The notes: generated by a model from the sequence alone, not told the origin. A DNA stretch of 64,000 nt from Thiothrix sp. UBA5583 (GCA_002425225.1 DILV01000038.1:1-64000), one strand, 5' to 3'. Counted from the first letter of the stretch, positions 25,688 through 34,945 are shown. Program-made: numbers and translations.

Positions 25688-26503
25688 CTATTCGGTAATA
25701 ATGGAAACTTTTCGGTCACGACGTTTGGGACGAAAGTACGTGCTGTTCTGGTAAAACGCCAGCATGTCATTATCCCACCACCCCGGAACCCCCAATATGG
25801 GTAAAGGCGTCAGGTAATCGGGTTCCAGCAAGCGTGACGTGCTCAGCGCATTGGCGACCATACGGTCAATCTGCGCCTGTTGCACTGCCAGCGGTTTATC
25901 GAAAAAACCGCTATTCACTTCCAGCAGCAAGGCATGAGCTGTCACCCCGACATAAGGCGTCAGCATCTTTTCCAGCATGGCATGACCAATGATGAAACAG
26001 CCAATCTCCTTGCCCCACGCCGCACGTTCCTGCCAAAACAAGGTTTCCCAGGAGAAACCCTGCACCAGTTGTAACAATTCACGCCGGGTTGCCACCAAAA
26101 TGACCCCACTTTCATCCAGAATGGTCAAGGCATCACGTTGCGGGGTACGTGGTTTGCCTTGCGTGCGAATATCTTGCGCGTGCAAGGCATTGATCATGAC
26201 TTTGGTGTGCGAATACACACCCCAGATCAGGGAGTTAAAGAAATCATGCCAATTGGGGCGGGTAGCGACGATGCCATGCTGAAAAATCCGCTCCTCGTAA
26301 TACAGCTCAGGGAACGGCAAGGTGTCATCCTGCGGCAGGAAACAAACCGGCTGACCCGACTGCGCACATAATCCCTGTGGCAAAATACCGCCCAGATGCC
26401 CGCAGGCAGGCCAGTTATCCCATCCCTGCCAGCAGCGCACGTTTTGTAACTGCTGAAAACAGGGATGCAGGTCGGCAAATGCCGAGTTCCAAACATCAGG
26501 CAT
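25688..26503 (-). CDS. DUF3025 family protein
   Basis: 271 residues matching the DUF3025 family: YYEERIFQHGIVATRPNWHDFFNSLIWGVYSHTK is the conserved core (split here by family positions 90-125), followed by QRDALTILDESGVILV. The family is common in beta- and gammaproteobacteria and has no established function. The ATG lies 6 bases after the purL stop, so it is probably cotranscribed with purL. Confidence 0.85.
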   Translation of the reverse strand: MPDVWNSAFADLHPCFQQLQNVRCWQGWDNWPACGHLGGILPQGLCAQSGQPVCFLPQDDTLPFPELYYEERIFQHGIVATRPNWHDFFNSLIWGVYSHTKVMINALHAQDIRTQGKPRTPQRDALTILDESGVILVATRRELLQLVQGFSWETLFWQERAAWGKEIGCFIIGHAMLEKMLTPYVGVTAHALLLEVNSGFFDKPLAVQQAQIDRMVANALSTSRLLEPDYLTPLPILGVPGWWDNDMLAFYQNSTYFRPKRRDRKVSIITE

Positions 26504-26509
26504 GGGGAT

Positions 26510-29500
26510 TTACCCCACCCACACCCGCGCATTGCGGAACATCCGCAGCCACGCACCATCATCACCCAGCACGCCATCTGGCTTCCACGAATGTTGCACA
26601 GCACGGAACAGGCGCTCAGGATGCGGCATCATGATGGTAAAACGTCCGTCAACGCTAGTCACACCCGTAATACCCAACGGTGAACCATTCGGATTTTCCG
26701 GGTAATGCTCGGTCGCATTGCCATAGTTATCGACGTAGCGCAACCCCACCAGCCCTTCCGCCAGCACGCTTGCTGGAGCCACATCGGCATCGAATACTGC
26801 ACGCCCTTCCCCATGAGCCACCGCAATCGGCAAGCGTGAGCCGTCCATGCCTTGCAGGAACAGTGAAGGTGATTTCAGTACTTCAACCGCTGAGTAACGG
26901 GCTTCAAACTGCTCGGAACGGTTACGGTAGAAACGCGGCCAGTGCGCTGCTCCCGGAATCATGTCGCGCAACTGCGAGAACATCTGGCAACCATTGCACA
27001 CCCCAAGGCCGAAGGAATCCTCGCGGGCAAAGAATGCTGCAAACTCGTCGCTGGCACGCGGATTCATCAGGATGGTTTTCGCCCAGCCACCACCAGCGCC
27101 CAATACGTCACCGTAAGAGAAACCGCCGCACGCCACCAGCCCCTTGAAGTCCTTCAGGCTGACCCGCCCACTGATAATGTCGGTCATGTGTACGTCGACA
27201 GCCCTGAAACCAGCACGGTCAAAAGCAGCAGCCATTTCCACCTGCCCGTTGACCCCCTGCTCACGCAGGATAGCCATTGCCGGGCGCACCCCTGTCCTGA
27301 TGTAAGGTGCAGCCACATCCTTGTCTGCTTCATAACTGAGACTGAACGGCAAGCCAGGGTCTTGTGCATCATCCAGCCGCACAAACTCCTGCGTGGCGCA
27401 ATCGGCATTGTCGCGTAACGCCTGCATCCGGTAGCTGGTTTCCGCCCAGATTTTCTGCAAGGTCGCACGCGGTGCGCGGTAGACGGTTTCATGCCCAAAC
27501 TGGATCACCAGTTCATCGCTATCATTCAACTCGCCAAACACATGCGTGCAATGCCCCAGACCAGATTCGCGGAAGGCTTCCATCACGGCATCGGTATCGC
27601 AATGCCGTACTTGCAGCACCGCGCCCAGTTCCTCATTGAACAGTGCAGGCAACAGACTTTCACTGAACTGGCCGATACAAGCCGTTACCCCGACATGCCC
27701 GGCAAAACTCATTTCCGCCAAGGTTGCCAGCAAACCGCCGTCAGCACGGTCATGATAAGCAACGATCAGGTTTTCGTTACGCAAATCCTGAATGGTGTCG
27801 AAAAATGCCTTGAGCGCATCCGGGTTATCCAGATCAGGCGCATGATGCCCGACTTGCCCGTAAACCTGCGCCAATGCAGAGGCAGCCAGGCGGTTTTTAC
27901 CCTTGCCCAAATCCACCAGAATCAAGTCGGTATCCCCTTGATCCGTGCGCAATTGCGGCGTCAGTGTCTTGCGGATGTCCTGCACGGGTGAGAAAGCCGA
28001 CACAATCAGGGATAACGGCGCAATCATTTCGCGGTTTTCACCCTCCTGTTGCCAGACGGTTTTCATTGACAGCGAGTCCTTGCCAACCGGAATAGCAAGC
28101 CCCAGACGCGGGCACAGTTCTTCCCCAACCGCTTTCACGGTATCAAACAGGGCAGCATCTTCACCGGGATAGCCAGCCGCTGCCATCCAGTTGGCAGACA
28201 AGCGGATGTTGCGAATATTGCCAATCTCCGCAGCGGCAATATTGGTAAGCGCTTCGCCAATCGCCATACGCCCGGAAGCCGCCGGATCAACCAGTGCTAG
28301 TGGGGTACGCTCACCCATCGCCATCGCTTCACCGAAGTTTGTGGTGTAATCGGTGGCGGTAACTGCCACATCCGCAACAGGCACTTGCCACGGCCCGACC
28401 ATCTGGTCACGCGCCACCATGCCGGTCACAGTACGGTCGCCAATGGTAATCAGGAAGGCTTTGGAAGCGACTGTCGGCAAGCTCAAAACCCGTTCAACAG
28501 CATCTGCCAGCTCAACCCCGGATAAATCCACTTCCGGCTTGTGGAATGTCTGATGATGCACATCACGCAGCATTTTCGGTGGTTTGCCCAGCAACACGTT
28601 CATCGGCAGGTCGACCGGGTAGTTGTCGAACAGGGAATCACCCACCAGCAATTGCTGTTCTTTCGTTGCTGTACCGACGACGGCATAAATTGCACGTTCC
28701 CGTTCACACAAGGCGCGGAAGGTATCGAGACGCTCTTCGGCAATCGCCAGTACATAGCGTTCTTGCGACTCGTTGCTCCAGATTTCCATCGGCGACATGC
28801 CCGGCTCATCATTGGGCACGGTACGCAACTCAATGCGCCCGCCACGCCCAGCATCGTTGATGATTTCGGGAATAGCGTTGGAAATGCCACCTGCACCCAC
28901 GTCATGGATGGACAGGATCGGGTTGTCAGCCCCCAGCGCCACACAGCGGTCGATGACTTCCTGACAGCGACGCTGCATTTCGGGGTTGCCACGCTGCACG
29001 GAGGCGAAATCAAGGTTTTCTGCACTGGTTCCGCTCGCCATCGACGAAGCTGCTCCACCACCCAAACCGATCAGCATCACCGGGCCACCCAATACTACAA
29101 TCGGCGTACCTTCCGGCAAGGCGTGTTTCTGGATGTTGCCGTCGCGGATATTGCCCATCCCCCCGGCAATCATGATGGGTTTGTGATAGCCGCGCAGTTC
29201 CGTGCCTTTCGCACCGGGAGCCTGCATTTCAAAGGTGCGGAAATAGCCCGCGATGTTGGGGCGACCAAATTCGTTGTTGAAAGCTGCCGCGCCAATCGGC
29301 CCTTCCAGCATGATGTCGAGGGCGGAAACGATACGGTCAGGCTTGCCGAAATCCTTTTCCCACGGCTGCTGGTAGCCGGGAATACGCAGGTTGGACACCG
29401 AAAAACCGCACAAGCCAGCCTTGGGTTTGGAACCGTTGCCGGTTGCACCTTCGTCACGGATTTCACCGCCAGAGCCAGTTGCCGCGCCGGGGAAGGGGGA

Positions 29501-30406
29501 AATGGCTGTCGGGTGATTGTGGGTTTCCACCTTCATCAACAGGTGCACCGGCTCGTTGGTGTAATGGTATTCACCGGTTTTTACGTCGGTGAGGAAACGG
29601 GTAGCCAACGGACCTTCGACAACCGAAGCGTTGTCCTTGTAGGCGGAGAGTATGCCTTCCGGGGCGTGCTGATAAGTGTTGCGGATCATGCCGAACAGCG
29701 ACTTGGGCTGTTCCTGTCCGTCGATAATCCAGTCGGCATTGAAAATCTTGTGGCGACAGTGTTCCGAGTTGGCCTGCGCGAACATCATCAGTTCCACATC
29801 GGTCGGGTTGCGCCCCAGTTCGGCGTAATTCTCGGCAAGGTAATCAATTTCATCCGGGGACAGCGCCAAACCCCAGTCCACATTGGCTGTTTGTAGGGCT
29901 GCTACAGCATCACCGGAAATATCCAGATGGCGCAAGGGTGCAGGCTCGGCTTCACTGAACAGAACTACGGCATCCTGCATGTCAGACAGCACCATTTCGG
30001 TCATGCGGTCATGCAGCAACTTGGCAAGCTGGGCACGTTCTGCGTCAGAGAGCGCCATGCTGGTTTGCACATCGTAGGCAACGCCGCGCTCAATCCGCTC
30101 CACCCAGTTCAAACCACAGTTGTGGGCAATGTCGGTTGCCTTGCTTGACCAAGGCGAAATCGTGCCGACCCGAGGGGTAACGAGGAACAGGGTTCCGTTG
30201 AAAGCATGGCTGCCTTGCACTTCTTCGTAAGTCAGCAGTGTTTGCAAACGAGCGAGTTCATCTGCATCCAGTTCTCGAGATGTACGCACAAAATGCACAT
30301 ATTCCGCTTGCAGGCCAGTGACAACAGGCACGGCGGTTTGCAAAGCATCAAGCAGTTTGGCACGACGGAAAGCAGAAAGGGCAACGCTACCGGGGAGAAT
30401 CAACAT
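26510..30406 (-). CDS. purL: Phosphoribosylformylglycinamidine synthase
   Basis: Large single-chain FGAM synthase of purine synthesis: FGAR plus glutamine and ATP to FGAM. 1298 residues from the ATG at 30406 (E. coli 1295); a TTG at 30421 would add five. It begins [19 protein letters not shown], like the E. coli protein. Linker domain, then paired AIRS-type ATP-binding domains with [28 protein letters not shown] split over the active site, and a C-terminal class I glutaminase with [12 protein letters not shown] (nucleophile Cys) and PHPERLFR (catalytic His). A candidate terminated RNA lies 133 bases upstream in the same orientation. Confidence 0.98.
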   Translation of the reverse strand: MLILPGSVALSAFRRAKLLDALQTAVPVVTGLQAEYVHFVRTSRELDADELARLQTLLTYEEVQGSHAFNGTLFLVTPRVGTISPWSSKATDIAHNCGLNWVERIERGVAYDVQTSMALSDAERAQLAKLLHDRMTEMVLSDMQDAVVLFSEAEPAPLRHLDISGDAVAALQTANVDWGLALSPDEIDYLAENYAELGRNPTDVELMMFAQANSEHCRHKIFNADWIIDGQEQPKSLFGMIRNTYQHAPEGILSAYKDNASVVEGPLATRFLTDVKTGEYHYTNEPVHLLMKVETHNHPTAISPFPGAATGSGGEIRDEGATGNGSKPKAGLCGFSVSNLRIPGYQQPWEKDFGKPDRIVSALDIMLEGPIGAAAFNNEFGRPNIAGYFRTFEMQAPGAKGTELRGYHKPIMIAGGMGNIRDGNIQKHALPEGTPIVVLGGPVMLIGLGGGAASSMASGTSAENLDFASVQRGNPEMQRRCQEVIDRCVALGADNPILSIHDVGAGGISNAIPEIINDAGRGGRIELRTVPNDEPGMSPMEIWSNESQERYVLAIAEERLDTFRALCERERAIYAVVGTATKEQQLLVGDSLFDNYPVDLPMNVLLGKPPKMLRDVHHQTFHKPEVDLSGVELADAVERVLSLPTVASKAFLITIGDRTVTGMVARDQMVGPWQVPVADVAVTATDYTTNFGEAMAMGERTPLALVDPAASGRMAIGEALTNIAAAEIGNIRNIRLSANWMAAAGYPGEDAALFDTVKAVGEELCPRLGLAIPVGKDSLSMKTVWQQEGENREMIAPLSLIVSAFSPVQDIRKTLTPQLRTDQGDTDLILVDLGKGKNRLAASALAQVYGQVGHHAPDLDNPDALKAFFDTIQDLRNENLIVAYHDRADGGLLATLAEMSFAGHVGVTACIGQFSESLLPALFNEELGAVLQVRHCDTDAVMEAFRESGLGHCTHVFGELNDSDELVIQFGHETVYRAPRATLQKIWAETSYRMQALRDNADCATQEFVRLDDAQDPGLPFSLSYEADKDVAAPYIRTGVRPAMAILREQGVNGQVEMAAAFDRAGFRAVDVHMTDIISGRVSLKDFKGLVACGGFSYGDVLGAGGGWAKTILMNPRASDEFAAFFAREDSFGLGVCNGCQMFSQLRDMIPGAAHWPRFYRNRSEQFEARYSAVEVLKSPSLFLQGMDGSRLPIAVAHGEGRAVFDADVAPASVLAEGLVGLRYVDNYGNATEHYPENPNGSPLGITGVTSVDGRFTIMMPHPERLFRAVQHSWKPDGVLGDDGAWLRMFRNARVWVG

Positions 30407-30538
30407 AATCAGGTCAACCAACGGGGCAGTTCATCAAGGCAGGTATGATAACGAAAAGCAGCAAGAAAATCCCCTCGTTACTTCCTGCAATCCCCGTCAC
30501 GCCTGACAAGCAGAACCAATAAGCACGCGCGGGAACAG

Positions 30539-30610
30539 AAAAAGGCCGCCCGCAGCCAAAAACAAGGAAGAGAGGAGGAGGAGAGGAATATCCTTACACG
30601 GCTGCGGGCG
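30539..30610 (-). terminator. Rho-independent terminator hairpin of the candidate small RNA
   Basis: Minus strand: CGCCCGCAGCC / GGCTGCGGGCG, 11 bp with no mismatch, followed by GCC-TTTTT. The 42-base loop is unusually long for a terminator and carries the pyrimidine-rich motif. Confidence 0.65.
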
Positions 30611-30670
30611 TATGCAGGTGGTTCTCGCTAGGAGGAGGAGAGAGGAACAGAACCACGTGTGCTGCAATGC
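30539..30670 (-). ncRNA. Candidate small RNA with two CCUCCUCCU-loop hairpins
   Basis: About 130 nt between purL and the LysR gene with no coding frame. Read on the minus strand: an 8-bp hairpin (AGAACCAC type; arms 30649-30656 and 30618-30625) extended by TGCAG/CTGCA, with a 23-base loop containing CTCCTCCTCCT; then a perfect 11-bp stem (30600-30610 with 30547-30557) and a 42-base loop containing CTCTCCTCCTCCTCTC; then GCC and five Ts. Both loops share one pyrimidine motif complementary to Shine-Dalgarno sequences. A -35/-10 pair lies just upstream. The layout resembles the anti-Shine-Dalgarno 'cuckoo' RNAs of alphaproteobacteria. It could instead be a terminated leader of purL. No expression evidence is available. 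Confidence 0.6.
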
Positions 30671-30675
30671 AACAA

Positions 30676-30704
30676 ATCATAGGTATATCCGCCCACGCAA
30701 ACAA
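30676..30704 (-). promoter_or_regulatory. Sigma-70-like promoter for the candidate small RNA
   Basis: On the minus strand TTGTTT (30704-30699), 17-base spacer, TATGAT (30681-30676). The -10 matches consensus at five of six positions, the -35 at three. Transcription would start near 30668-30670, directly at the base of the first hairpin. Confidence 0.5.
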
Positions 30705-30736
30705 GCTACTATTTTTCAACGCGATGGTTAGAAAAG

Positions 30737-31696
30737 CTAACCATGCTTAACAAGCTGGGCATTAGCCTCTTCTTTCAACCAGGCAACAAAGGCATCGACA
30801 GCAGGCCGAGATTCCGTTTGCTTGCGCCGCAGCACGTAATAAGCCTGATCCAGCCGCATCGGCAAATTGAACGGAATACACAACTTGCCTGCATCAATAT
30901 CCAGTTGCGCCAAATGCTGGAGACTCAGCAAAACACCCTGTCCGTCGCCCGCCGCATCCAGTGCCAGTGAAACCTGATTGAAATGCAAGCCACGGTTTGC
31001 CTTTACCCCTTCCACACCTTGCAACGCCAGCCATGTCAGCCAGTGAGGATGCCCGGCATAAGCCGTATCGTCATGCAACAAGGTGTGATATACCAAATCG
31101 GCAGGGGTGCGTAAGGGATGAGGATGCCGGTCGCTAATCAGTAACGGGCTACATAAGGGCACTGCCCAGACAGGAAACAGTTTTTCCTCACGGCTGTCAC
31201 CTAGCTGGTTCAAGCCAAACCGGATCATGACATCCACCCCATGCTGGCGAAAAGAAGCATCCATCAAGTGTTTGTCCTGGGGCAAATCACTATCCACCAA
31301 CCCGGCATCACTGCTGATTTGCATGTCTACATCTGGGTAACGCTGTGAAAAACGGTGCAGACGCGGAACCAGCCACTTGGCCGCAAACGACGGGGCTGCC
31401 CACACCGTAATGCTTTCCCCTGCCCTGCTGCCACGCATCAGGCTAACGGCTTCTGCCAGACAATCAAACCCGGTACGCAATTTGGGCAAGGCAGCTTCTG
31501 CTCCCGCACTCAACGTAACGGCACGGTTATTGCGCTCAATCAGCGCAAATCCCAGAAAATCCTCCAGATACTTGATCTGGTGACTGATCGCGGCACGGGT
31601 AACATTCAATTCCGCTGCCGCCTTGGTGAAACTCAAATGGCGGGCAACAGCTTCAAAAGCACGCAATGCGTTCAAGGGTGGTAATTGCTGTGACAT
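30737..31696 (-). CDS. LysR-family regulator, GcvA-like
   Basis: 319 residues from the ATG at 31696 (upstream in-frame codons do not look like the family). N-terminal winged helix PPLNALRAFEAVARHLSFTK then AAAELNVTRAAISHQIKYLE is close to GcvA, the activator of the glycine-cleavage operon; the effector domain follows from about residue 90. The GcvA group has many members with other targets, so a glycine role is not implied. It ends in a hairpin (ATGGTTAG / CTAACCAT, 30724-30743) and is divergent from yjbQ with 64 bases between starts; LysR proteins often control the divergent neighbour. Confidence 0.85.
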   Translation of the reverse strand: MSQQLPPLNALRAFEAVARHLSFTKAAAELNVTRAAISHQIKYLEDFLGFALIERNNRAVTLSAGAEAALPKLRTGFDCLAEAVSLMRGSRAGESITVWAAPSFAAKWLVPRLHRFSQRYPDVDMQISSDAGLVDSDLPQDKHLMDASFRQHGVDVMIRFGLNQLGDSREEKLFPVWAVPLCSPLLISDRHPHPLRTPADLVYHTLLHDDTAYAGHPHWLTWLALQGVEGVKANRGLHFNQVSLALDAAGDGQGVLLSLQHLAQLDIDAGKLCIPFNLPMRLDQAYYVLRRKQTESRPAVDAFVAWLKEEANAQLVKHG

Positions 31697-31760
31697 GATA
31701 CAATGATGCCTGCATTTTGTTTTCAGGGAAAAGCAGCCCCACATCATACACGGCATTAGC

Positions 31761-32180
31761 ATGAGTATTTACCAACAAAATTTAAGCATAGCCACCCACG
31801 GACGCGGCACTTACCACATTACCGACAAAATGGACGAACTGATCCGCCAAAGCGGCATCAAAACCGGCTTGTGCCATGTTTTCATCCATCACACCAGCGC
31901 ATCACTGATCATTACCGAAAATGCCGATCCCTCCGTGCGGCAGGATCTGGAAACGATCATGCAACGTCTGGCACCTGATGGCGACCCGGCCTACCGGCAT
32001 GATTATGAAGGGGATGATGACATGTCTGGGCATGTACGCTGCATATTGACCCATACCGACCTGACGATTCCGGTTACACGCGGACAAAGTGCTTTGGGGA
32101 CGTGGCAAGGATTGTACTTGTACGAACACCGCCACGGGCATTTCCAACGCAAACTGACTGTCACTATCTACGGAGAATGA
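31761..32180 (+). CDS. yjbQ: YjbQ / UPF0047 family protein
   Basis: 139 residues. Contains HVFIHHTSASLIITENADP and HVRCILTHTDLTIPV, the metal-binding and trimer-core motifs of the YjbQ family; ends in GTWQGLYLYEHR. Family members show weak thiamine-phosphate synthase activity, and the true role is not settled. No clear ribosome-binding site precedes the ATG. It ends immediately before the convergent radical SAM gene (stop codons abut). Confidence 0.93.
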   Translation: MSIYQQNLSIATHGRGTYHITDKMDELIRQSGIKTGLCHVFIHHTSASLIITENADPSVRQDLETIMQRLAPDGDPAYRHDYEGDDDMSGHVRCILTHTDLTIPVTRGQSALGTWQGLYLYEHRHGHFQRKLTVTIYGE

Positions 32181-33551
32181 TTACTTTCCACGTACCTTGT
32201 CGCGGTAAAACAGGTTCCAAGTATCGAACGGATAAATCTTGCCGTTCGGCTCAACAAAATGGGTGCAGGAACGTTTCACCGAGCCAATATCGAAGTCATA
32301 TTTGTCCATGAATGCCATGATCACAATGCGGAACACGTTGTCGTAAGTCAGCCCCTCGCTCTGGATGCGCGGCAGGCAGCACAGCATGGTTTGCAGGTTT
32401 TCAGTAGTTTGTTCGCTGCACGCATCCAGCGAAAACAGTTTAAGGAAAGCGTCTTTCAACCCGGCACTTTTTTCAAAGGTAATGGTATTATCCACGCCTT
32501 TGAGCAGTTCTTCACGTGGCAGTAAACCTGTCACGGGTACGATTTCCCCACCCATTTTAATCCCGTAGCCGATGGCAATGTTTTCCGGGTGGCAAGGCAG
32601 CGGAATCATGTCTGTATCGCCAAACGGGTTATCCGCTTCAATAATTCGGGTACGGATTTCGCTCAATGTAATGCGCTTCTGCGGCTTGTCGCCCTCATTG
32701 CGCCCGGCATCCTGCACCGGTTGGAAAGTAATACCGCGCACGCATTGCCACTGCTGGGCAAAGTTGATGATCTCGCCAATTTCGTCATCATTCACACCCT
32801 TGCGGATTACGCACACCAGCGTGGTGGAAATGTTGTGTTGCTCCAGCCTTTCCAGTGCCTGCTGGCGAATCTTGCGCATATCCTGCCCGCGAATGTTTTG
32901 CAGCGCCTGCGCCTTCAGTGAATCAAATTGCAGGTAAACCTCGAAACCGGGCTTGAGGGTAGCAAGTTCTTCCACCAGATGCGGATCACGAGCAATGCGG
33001 ATGCCGTTGGTATTGAGCATCAAATGGCGGATCGGGCTGGCCTTGAGGCGGCGCAGGATCTCCATCAGTTGCGGATGCAGGGTCGGTTCACCGCCGGATA
33101 CTTGCACCAGATCGGGTTGCTGTTCACTCGCCAACAGGGTTTGCAGCATGGTTTCGATGTCTTCCATACTGCGCGGGTTGCCCATGCCGGGGGCGGAATT
33201 GGCGAAACACACCGGGCAGTGCATATTGCATTCGTCGATGATTTCAAACAGCGCCAGGCAGGAATGCTGTTCGTGGTCGGGGCACAGACCACAGTCGTGC
33301 GGGCAACCCTGATTGATCTCGGTCTGGAAGGCTTGTGGCATGTCGCCCGGTTTCAGGTATTCCTTGCAGCGCTTGTAATACTCAATGTCGGTGGAAATCA
33401 GCGTCTTTTGCACCCCGTGTTCATTACAGCGCTTCTGGTAGTAGACATTGCCATGCTGGAACAGGATTTTGGCAGGCACAACCGCGAGGCATTCCTCACA
33501 CAACGATTGGGTCTGACCGTAGAAGATGTAGGGGCGGGCTTTATTCGACAT
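32181..33551 (-). CDS. Radical SAM enzyme of the MJ0619 / tetraether synthase-like group
   Basis: 456 residues from the ATG at 33551. An N-terminal rubredoxin/zinc-knuckle-like part (SLCEECLAVVPAKI, then KRCNEHG) is followed by NQGCPHDCGLCPDHEQHSC, and then the radical SAM site DECNMHCPVCF (CX3CX2C) with SGGEPTLHP. The order matches MJ0619-like enzymes, which include archaeal tetraether lipid synthase. The C-terminal motif KRSCTHFVEPNGK ends in YPFDTWNLFYR, where homologues I recall have PFC, so a cluster-binding Cys may be lost. It overlaps the Lgt-like gene by 11 bases. Lipid tail C-C coupling or methylation is a plausible but unproven job. Confidence 0.8.
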   Translation of the reverse strand: MSNKARPYIFYGQTQSLCEECLAVVPAKILFQHGNVYYQKRCNEHGVQKTLISTDIEYYKRCKEYLKPGDMPQAFQTEINQGCPHDCGLCPDHEQHSCLALFEIIDECNMHCPVCFANSAPGMGNPRSMEDIETMLQTLLASEQQPDLVQVSGGEPTLHPQLMEILRRLKASPIRHLMLNTNGIRIARDPHLVEELATLKPGFEVYLQFDSLKAQALQNIRGQDMRKIRQQALERLEQHNISTTLVCVIRKGVNDDEIGEIINFAQQWQCVRGITFQPVQDAGRNEGDKPQKRITLSEIRTRIIEADNPFGDTDMIPLPCHPENIAIGYGIKMGGEIVPVTGLLPREELLKGVDNTITFEKSAGLKDAFLKLFSLDACSEQTTENLQTMLCCLPRIQSEGLTYDNVFRIVIMAFMDKYDFDIGSVKRSCTHFVEPNGKIYPFDTWNLFYRDKVRGK

Positions 33552-34242
33552 CGGCTTGACTCCGGTTGAGCATGAGCAGCGCATACACCAGCAGCGCCAG
33601 ACTGATCCAGTGGAACAGGTTCAGACCTGCCAGCACGGGTGGATAGGGCTTGAGGAATTCCCACGCGAAACGTTGCCCTGCATACACCAGCACAAACACG
33701 TAAAACCCCTGTCGTTGCCAGAAAACGGGCTGGCGCGGATAGCTGAGCAACAACACGGCGAGGAAAATCAGCATGGTGAAGGTTTCATACAATTGCACCG
33801 GATGCCGTTCGATGCCATCGCCGAAATCCACGCCCCACGGCAGGCTGGTTGCCACCCCGTAGGTGAAATCCGGCAACCCGGCGAGGAAGCACCCTACCCG
33901 CCCGACCGCAATCAGCAGGATCAGACCGGGGACAAAATACAGCCCGGTGGACTGGCGGATTCCGGCGAAATGTTTGAACACTTCCGCCGCCACAATCGCC
34001 CCGAACACACCCCCCAACATGCTTTTGGCAATACCACCCTGCCCGGCAAGGTATAGGTTGAGCGTGCCGAACGCGGTGCTGCCCGCCGCCAACCCCAGTA
34101 ACAAAGCCAGCAGGTAATAATGGTGTTGGGACGAATGGCTAAGCCCCATTGGGAGTTGCAATGCATAACGACGGCGAAACCACCCACTGAGCAGCACCCC
34201 ACTCAGTAATGCCAACAAGTCGAACACAAAGTGAATGATCAA
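33541..34242 (-). CDS. Divergent prolipoprotein diacylglyceryl transferase (Lgt)-like protein
   Basis: 233-residue polytopic membrane protein of the LGT family, shorter than E. coli Lgt (291). Recognisable: GQGGIAKSMLGGVFGAIV (family GGMSFHGGLIG), AVGRVGCFLAG (family GAGRLGNFING), RHPVQLYE (family RHPSQLYE) and QRFAWEF (family FRIIVEF). The two essential arginines (E. coli 143 and 239) are kept, but essential His103 is replaced by Leu and Asn146 by Cys. It is therefore unlikely to be the housekeeping enzyme. The start is TTG, 6 bases after the previous stop. It overlaps the radical SAM gene, implying a joint function with that enzyme. Confidence 0.8.
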   Translation of the reverse strand: MIIHFVFDLLALLSGVLLSGWFRRRYALQLPMGLSHSSQHHYYLLALLLGLAAGSTAFGTLNLYLAGQGGIAKSMLGGVFGAIVAAEVFKHFAGIRQSTGLYFVPGLILLIAVGRVGCFLAGLPDFTYGVATSLPWGVDFGDGIERHPVQLYETFTMLIFLAVLLLSYPRQPVFWQRQGFYVFVLVYAGQRFAWEFLKPYPPVLAGLNLFHWISLALLVYALLMLNRSQADVE

Positions 34243-34248
34243 TTTGTA

Positions 34249-34572
34249 CTACCCGGCGAACCGCAAACCGCTGCCCATACTGTCAACAAGCAGGCAGCCG
34301 CCACTGGCAACCAGCGGTACGGCAAACGCGGCCACCGCCACCAGCAACAACAATTCAGAGGCAGGCTTGTCTTTGCGCACGAAATGCCGTGCTGTCTTGA
34401 ACAGTAGGAAACCTTCTGCTAACACCACCAAAGCATTCCAGAATGCCATCAACGGTGCATCCATTGCCGTAATCAGGAAAAATGCCCCGAACAGGAACAA
34501 TATCAGCAAACCAGCTAGCCACAATAGCCAGAATATGACACCCCAGCCCAACGAATAGGTATTGCTGACCAT
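34249..34572 (-). CDS. Small membrane protein of unknown function
   Basis: 107 residues from the ATG at 34572, which shares context with the stop of the preceding lipoprotein gene (2 bases between). Three hydrophobic helices are seen: about 8-32, 40-55 and 70-92, separated by a short basic loop (HFVRKDK). I recognise no family. It sits in a tight operon before the Lgt-like and radical SAM genes. Confidence 0.65.
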   Translation of the reverse strand: MVSNTYSLGWGVIFWLLWLAGLLILFLFGAFFLITAMDAPLMAFWNALVVLAEGFLLFKTARHFVRKDKPASELLLLVAVAAFAVPLVASGGCLLVDSMGSGLRFAG

Positions 34573-34574
34573 GC

Positions 34575-34811
34575 TCAGCGACTCGCAGGCGATGCTACAG
34601 ACTGTTCTGGAGCAGCAGAAGATGCGGGCTGCTTGTGAGAGGATGGTGGCATAAGCGTCGTTAATGCTACAGACTGTTCTGGAGCAGCAGAAGATGCGGG
34701 GGGCGACACCGGACGGGAATTGTTGGCATATGGAAGACTGGAACAACCCAATGCGAGCCAGATGGCAACTACGCCACCCATCAACCAAAACATGGACTTG
34801 GAAAATATCAT
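34575..34811 (-). CDS. Small lipoprotein with a duplicated segment
   Basis: 78 residues from the ATG at 34811, with GGGAGAG upstream. Signal anchor FWLMGGVVAIWLALGC gives a lipobox (LALGC, Cys24). The short mature part is Ser/Pro/Ala-rich and contains PASSAAPEQSVA twice, encoded by a 37-bp direct repeat. No family recognised. First gene of the four-gene run that ends with the radical SAM enzyme. Confidence 0.6.
   Translation of the reverse strand: MIFSKSMFWLMGGVVAIWLALGCSSLPYANNSRPVSPPASSAAPEQSVALTTLMPPSSHKQPASSAAPEQSVASPASR
34592..34700. repeat. 37-bp direct repeat inside the small lipoprotein gene
   Basis: The same 37 bases occur at 34592-34628 and 34664-34700, a period of 72 bases (24 codons), so the frame is kept. 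Identity looks perfect, which points to a recent duplication. Confidence 0.85.
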
Positions 34812-34945
34812 GTCTTTTCTCTCCCCGTTATTAATGGGAAGAGTATGCGGCAAACAGGAAAAGCCTGCTATAGAAAATATAACCAGCCACATCCGTCAGG
34901 ATTAACCTGACGGCAGGCTCACACTCCCTCAACACTACTCATGCC

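Noticed and set aside
28541..29896. 451-codon plus-strand frame opposite purL
   Set aside because: It lies entirely opposite a highly conserved gene and its translation is His/Arg/Gly-rich without family features; it is an antisense shadow.
30547..30656. GGA-rich hairpin loops on the plus strand, as in a CsrB/RsmZ-type sponge RNA
   Set aside because: The loops contain repeated GGA, but no plus-strand terminator or promoter fits, while the minus strand has both. GGA is simply the complement of the pyrimidine motif.
30667..30750. 27-codon frame on the plus strand preceded by GGAGGAGGAG
   Set aside because: The purine run is 20 or more bases away, is locked in a hairpin loop, and the peptide has no recognisable content.
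34572..34788. Longer frame extending the small membrane protein upstream by 72 residues
   Set aside because: The extension overlaps the lipoprotein gene in another frame and is rich in Cys and Arg with no start context; the ATG at 34572 gives a clean membrane protein.
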